This document shows positions 62,523-64,000 of a DNA stretch of 64,000 nucleotides, piece by piece. Made by a program: the position numbers and the translations under genes. Positions within the stretch are counted from its first letter, which is position 1; every line of letters begins with the position of its first letter. The DNA is from Dyella solisilvae (lineage in GTDB: Bacteria; Pseudomonadota; Gammaproteobacteria; Xanthomonadales; Rhodanobacteraceae), in assembly GCF_003351225.1 (NCBI RefSeq), contig NZ_QQSY01000001.1:124001-188000 (forward strand), given 5' to 3'. The notes beneath the pieces were generated by a model. That model was not told the DNA's origin. It did not search any database and saw only the letters and a list, made by a program, of their open reading frames with translations.

Positions 62523-64000
62523 TCAAGTCGCGCCAAGCGCCTCATCCACCATCGCCTGCGCCTCTTCCAGCAGACGCTGCAGGTGCGCTTCGTCCTTGAA
62601 GCTCTCGGCGTAGATCTTGTAGATGTCCTCGGTCCCCGACGGACGCGCCGCAAACCAGCCGTTGGCCGAACACACCTTGATGCCGCCGACCGCAGCGCCG
62701 TTGCCTGGCGCGCGATCGAGCACGCTCTCGATCTTTTCGCCAGCCAGCTCGGTGCTCTTCACCTGTTGCGGCGACAGCTTCGACAGCCGCGCCTTCTGTT
62801 CGGCATTGGCCGGCGCATCGACACGCTCGGACACTGGGCTACCCAAGGCGCCGGTCAGCTCGCGATACAACTCGCCCGGATCGCGATCCATGCGCGCGGT
62901 GATTTCGGCGGACATCAGCGCCGCCGCAATGCCGTCCTTGTCGGTGGACCACACCGTGCCGTCACGGCGCAGGAACGAGGCGCCCGCGCTCTCCTCGCCG
63001 CCAAATCCCAGCGAGCCATCGAACAGGCCATCGACGAACCACTTGAAGCCCACCGGCACTTCGTGAAGTCGGCGGCCCAGACGCTTGGCCACGCGATCGA
63101 TCAGCGCGGTGCTGACCAGCGTCTTGCCGACCGCGGCATCGGCGCGCCAGTGCGGGCGGTGCTGGTACAGGTAGTCGACCAGCACGGACAGGAAGTGGTT
63201 GGGCAGCAACAGGCCCGAGCTGCGCGTGACGATGCCATGGCGGTCATGGTCGGTATCGCAGGCAAAAGCCACGTCGTACTGGTCTTTCAGGCCGATCAGC
63301 CGCTGCATCGCATGCGAGGACGAGGGATCCATGCGGATCTTGCCGTCCCAGTCCACGCTCATGAAACGGAAGGTGTGATCGACCTCGTCGCTCACCACCG
63401 TGAGGTCGATGCCGTAGCGCTCGGCGATCGGCCCCCAGTAGTGCACGCCCGCGCCGCCGAGCGGGTCCACGCCCAGATGGACGCCGCTGCCGCGGATCGC
63501 GTCGAAGTCGACCACGTTGGCGAGGTCGGCCACGTAGGCAGCGATGAAGTCATGCTCGTGCGTGGTGGATGCGCGCAAAGCCTGCGCGTACGGGGTGCGA
63601 CGCACATCGCGCAGGCCGCTTTCAATCAAGGCGTTGGCGCGCTTCTGGATCCAGCCGGTGACGTCGGTGTCTGCCGGGCCGCCATTGGGCGGGTTGTACT
63701 TGAAGCCGCCACCATCGGGCGGATTGTGCGAGGGCGTAACCACGATGCCGTCGGCAAGACCGGCTGTGCGCCCGCGGTTGTGGGTGAGGATCGCATGCGA
63801 GATGGCGGGCGTCGGCGTGTATTCGCCGCCCTTGGCGATGCGCGTCTGCACGCCGTTGGCCGCGAGCACTTCCAGCGCGCTCTCGAAGGCCGGCTGCGAC
63901 AGCGCGTGGGGATCGATGCCGATATACAGCGGGCCATCGATGCCCTGCCCCGTGCGGTATTCGCAGATGGCCTGGGTGATCGCCAGCACATGCCATTCGT
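62523..64000 (-). CDS. pgm: Phosphoglucomutase, alpha-D-glucose specific (N-terminus outside window)
   Basis: Interconverts glucose-1-phosphate and glucose-6-phosphate, feeding sugar-nucleotide synthesis for LPS, glycogen and exopolysaccharide. The last ~492 residues are present; the reading frame runs unbroken to the window end, with ...[18 protein letters not shown] at the left edge, so the true start lies beyond base 64000. The catalytic Ser loop reads [20 protein letters not shown], the metal loop [10 protein letters not shown], the sugar loop GFGGEESAG, and the phosphate loop [13 protein letters not shown]. All are intact and collinear with E. coli Pgm (546 residues). The GTG/ATG codons near 63990 are internal. 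Confidence 0.95.
   Translation of the reverse strand, partial: EWHVLAITQAICEYRTGQGIDGPLYIGIDPHALSQPAFESALEVLAANGVQTRIAKGGEYTPTPAISHAILTHNRGRTAGLADGIVVTPSHNPPDGGGFKYNPPNGGPADTDVTGWIQKRANALIESGLRDVRRTPYAQALRASTTHEHDFIAAYVADLANVVDFDAIRGSGVHLGVDPLGGAGVHYWGPIAERYGIDLTVVSDEVDHTFRFMSVDWDGKIRMDPSSSHAMQRLIGLKDQYDVAFACDTDHDRHGIVTRSSGLLLPNHFLSVLVDYLYQHRPHWRADAAVGKTLVSTALIDRVAKRLGRRLHEVPVGFKWFVDGLFDGSLGFGGEESAGASFLRRDGTVWSTDKDGIAAALMSAEITARMDRDPGELYRELTGALGSPVSERVDAPANAEQKARLSKLSPQQVKSTELAGEKIESVLDRAPGNGAAVGGIKVCSANGWFAARPSGTEDIYKIYAESFKDEAHLQRLLEEAQAMVDEALGAT

Overview
The window is about 64 kb of GC-rich chromosomal DNA. It is dense in genes and strongly GC-biased at third codon positions. RND and EmrAB-type pumps with outer-membrane partners, SlyB- and DUF6491-type lipoproteins, Ohr, SorAB, GH125, an LPS-type glycosyltransferase cluster and lipobox proteins all point to a Gram-negative gammaproteobacterium. 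The best guess is Xanthomonadales, Rhodanobacteraceae (Dyella, Luteibacter or Rhodanobacter-like). This rests on gene content and composition only; no rRNA or tRNA gene was seen.

Layout. 0-12 kb: the truncated end of an amino-acid permease, a TPR plus beta-barrel outer-membrane protein, a tripartite RND pump operon (fusion protein, permease, outer-membrane factor), two small lipoproteins, a UPF0114 membrane protein and an AI-2E-family permease. 12.5-20 kb: a Tat-exported GH125 mannosidase, then a leftward operon emrA-emrB-outer membrane factor-tetR, a short-chain dehydrogenase, and a frameshifted remnant of an FAD oxidoreductase. 20-28 kb: cupin, universal stress protein, GlxA-type regulator, M61 peptidase, a double retropepsin-TPR protein and a DUF1348 protein. 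27.7-38 kb is the most accessory-looking part. It holds small secreted or unknown proteins, a LysR/DUF4242 divergent pair, an amidohydrolase, a glycine/serine-rich secreted protein, an ArsR/membrane-protein pair, DUF2249, YCII, and a periplasmic protein carrying three identical 13-residue repeats. It is rich in palindromes and hairpins. 38-43 kb: a thioredoxin-response regulator-histidine kinase operon faces ohr and an alpha/beta hydrolase.

43-51 kb: a leftward cluster resembling the acyclic-terpene (citronellol/geraniol) utilisation operon (atuE-A-C-D-F order, lacking atuB, atuG and atuH) with a TetR gene converging on its end. 51-56 kb: sulfite dehydrogenase sorAB, an Lrp/AsnC regulator divergent from alanine dehydrogenase (ald) with a strong terminator, then a truncated GH63 pseudogene that has lost its catalytic Asp motif. 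56-64 kb: a GT9 heptosyltransferase-like gene, two GT39 membrane glycosyltransferases, an aldo/keto reductase, a pair of 190-bp-spaced intergenic repeats, and the 3' part of phosphoglucomutase (pgm), which runs off the window.

The two most notable items are the WNVDYPSQLGPDG triple-repeat protein at 37.5-38.0 kb, whose repeats differ only by synonymous codons, and the incomplete atu-like cluster. Several intergenic regions also carry perfect palindromes that look like operators, and two carry large RNA hairpins that swallow the stop codon of the preceding gene.
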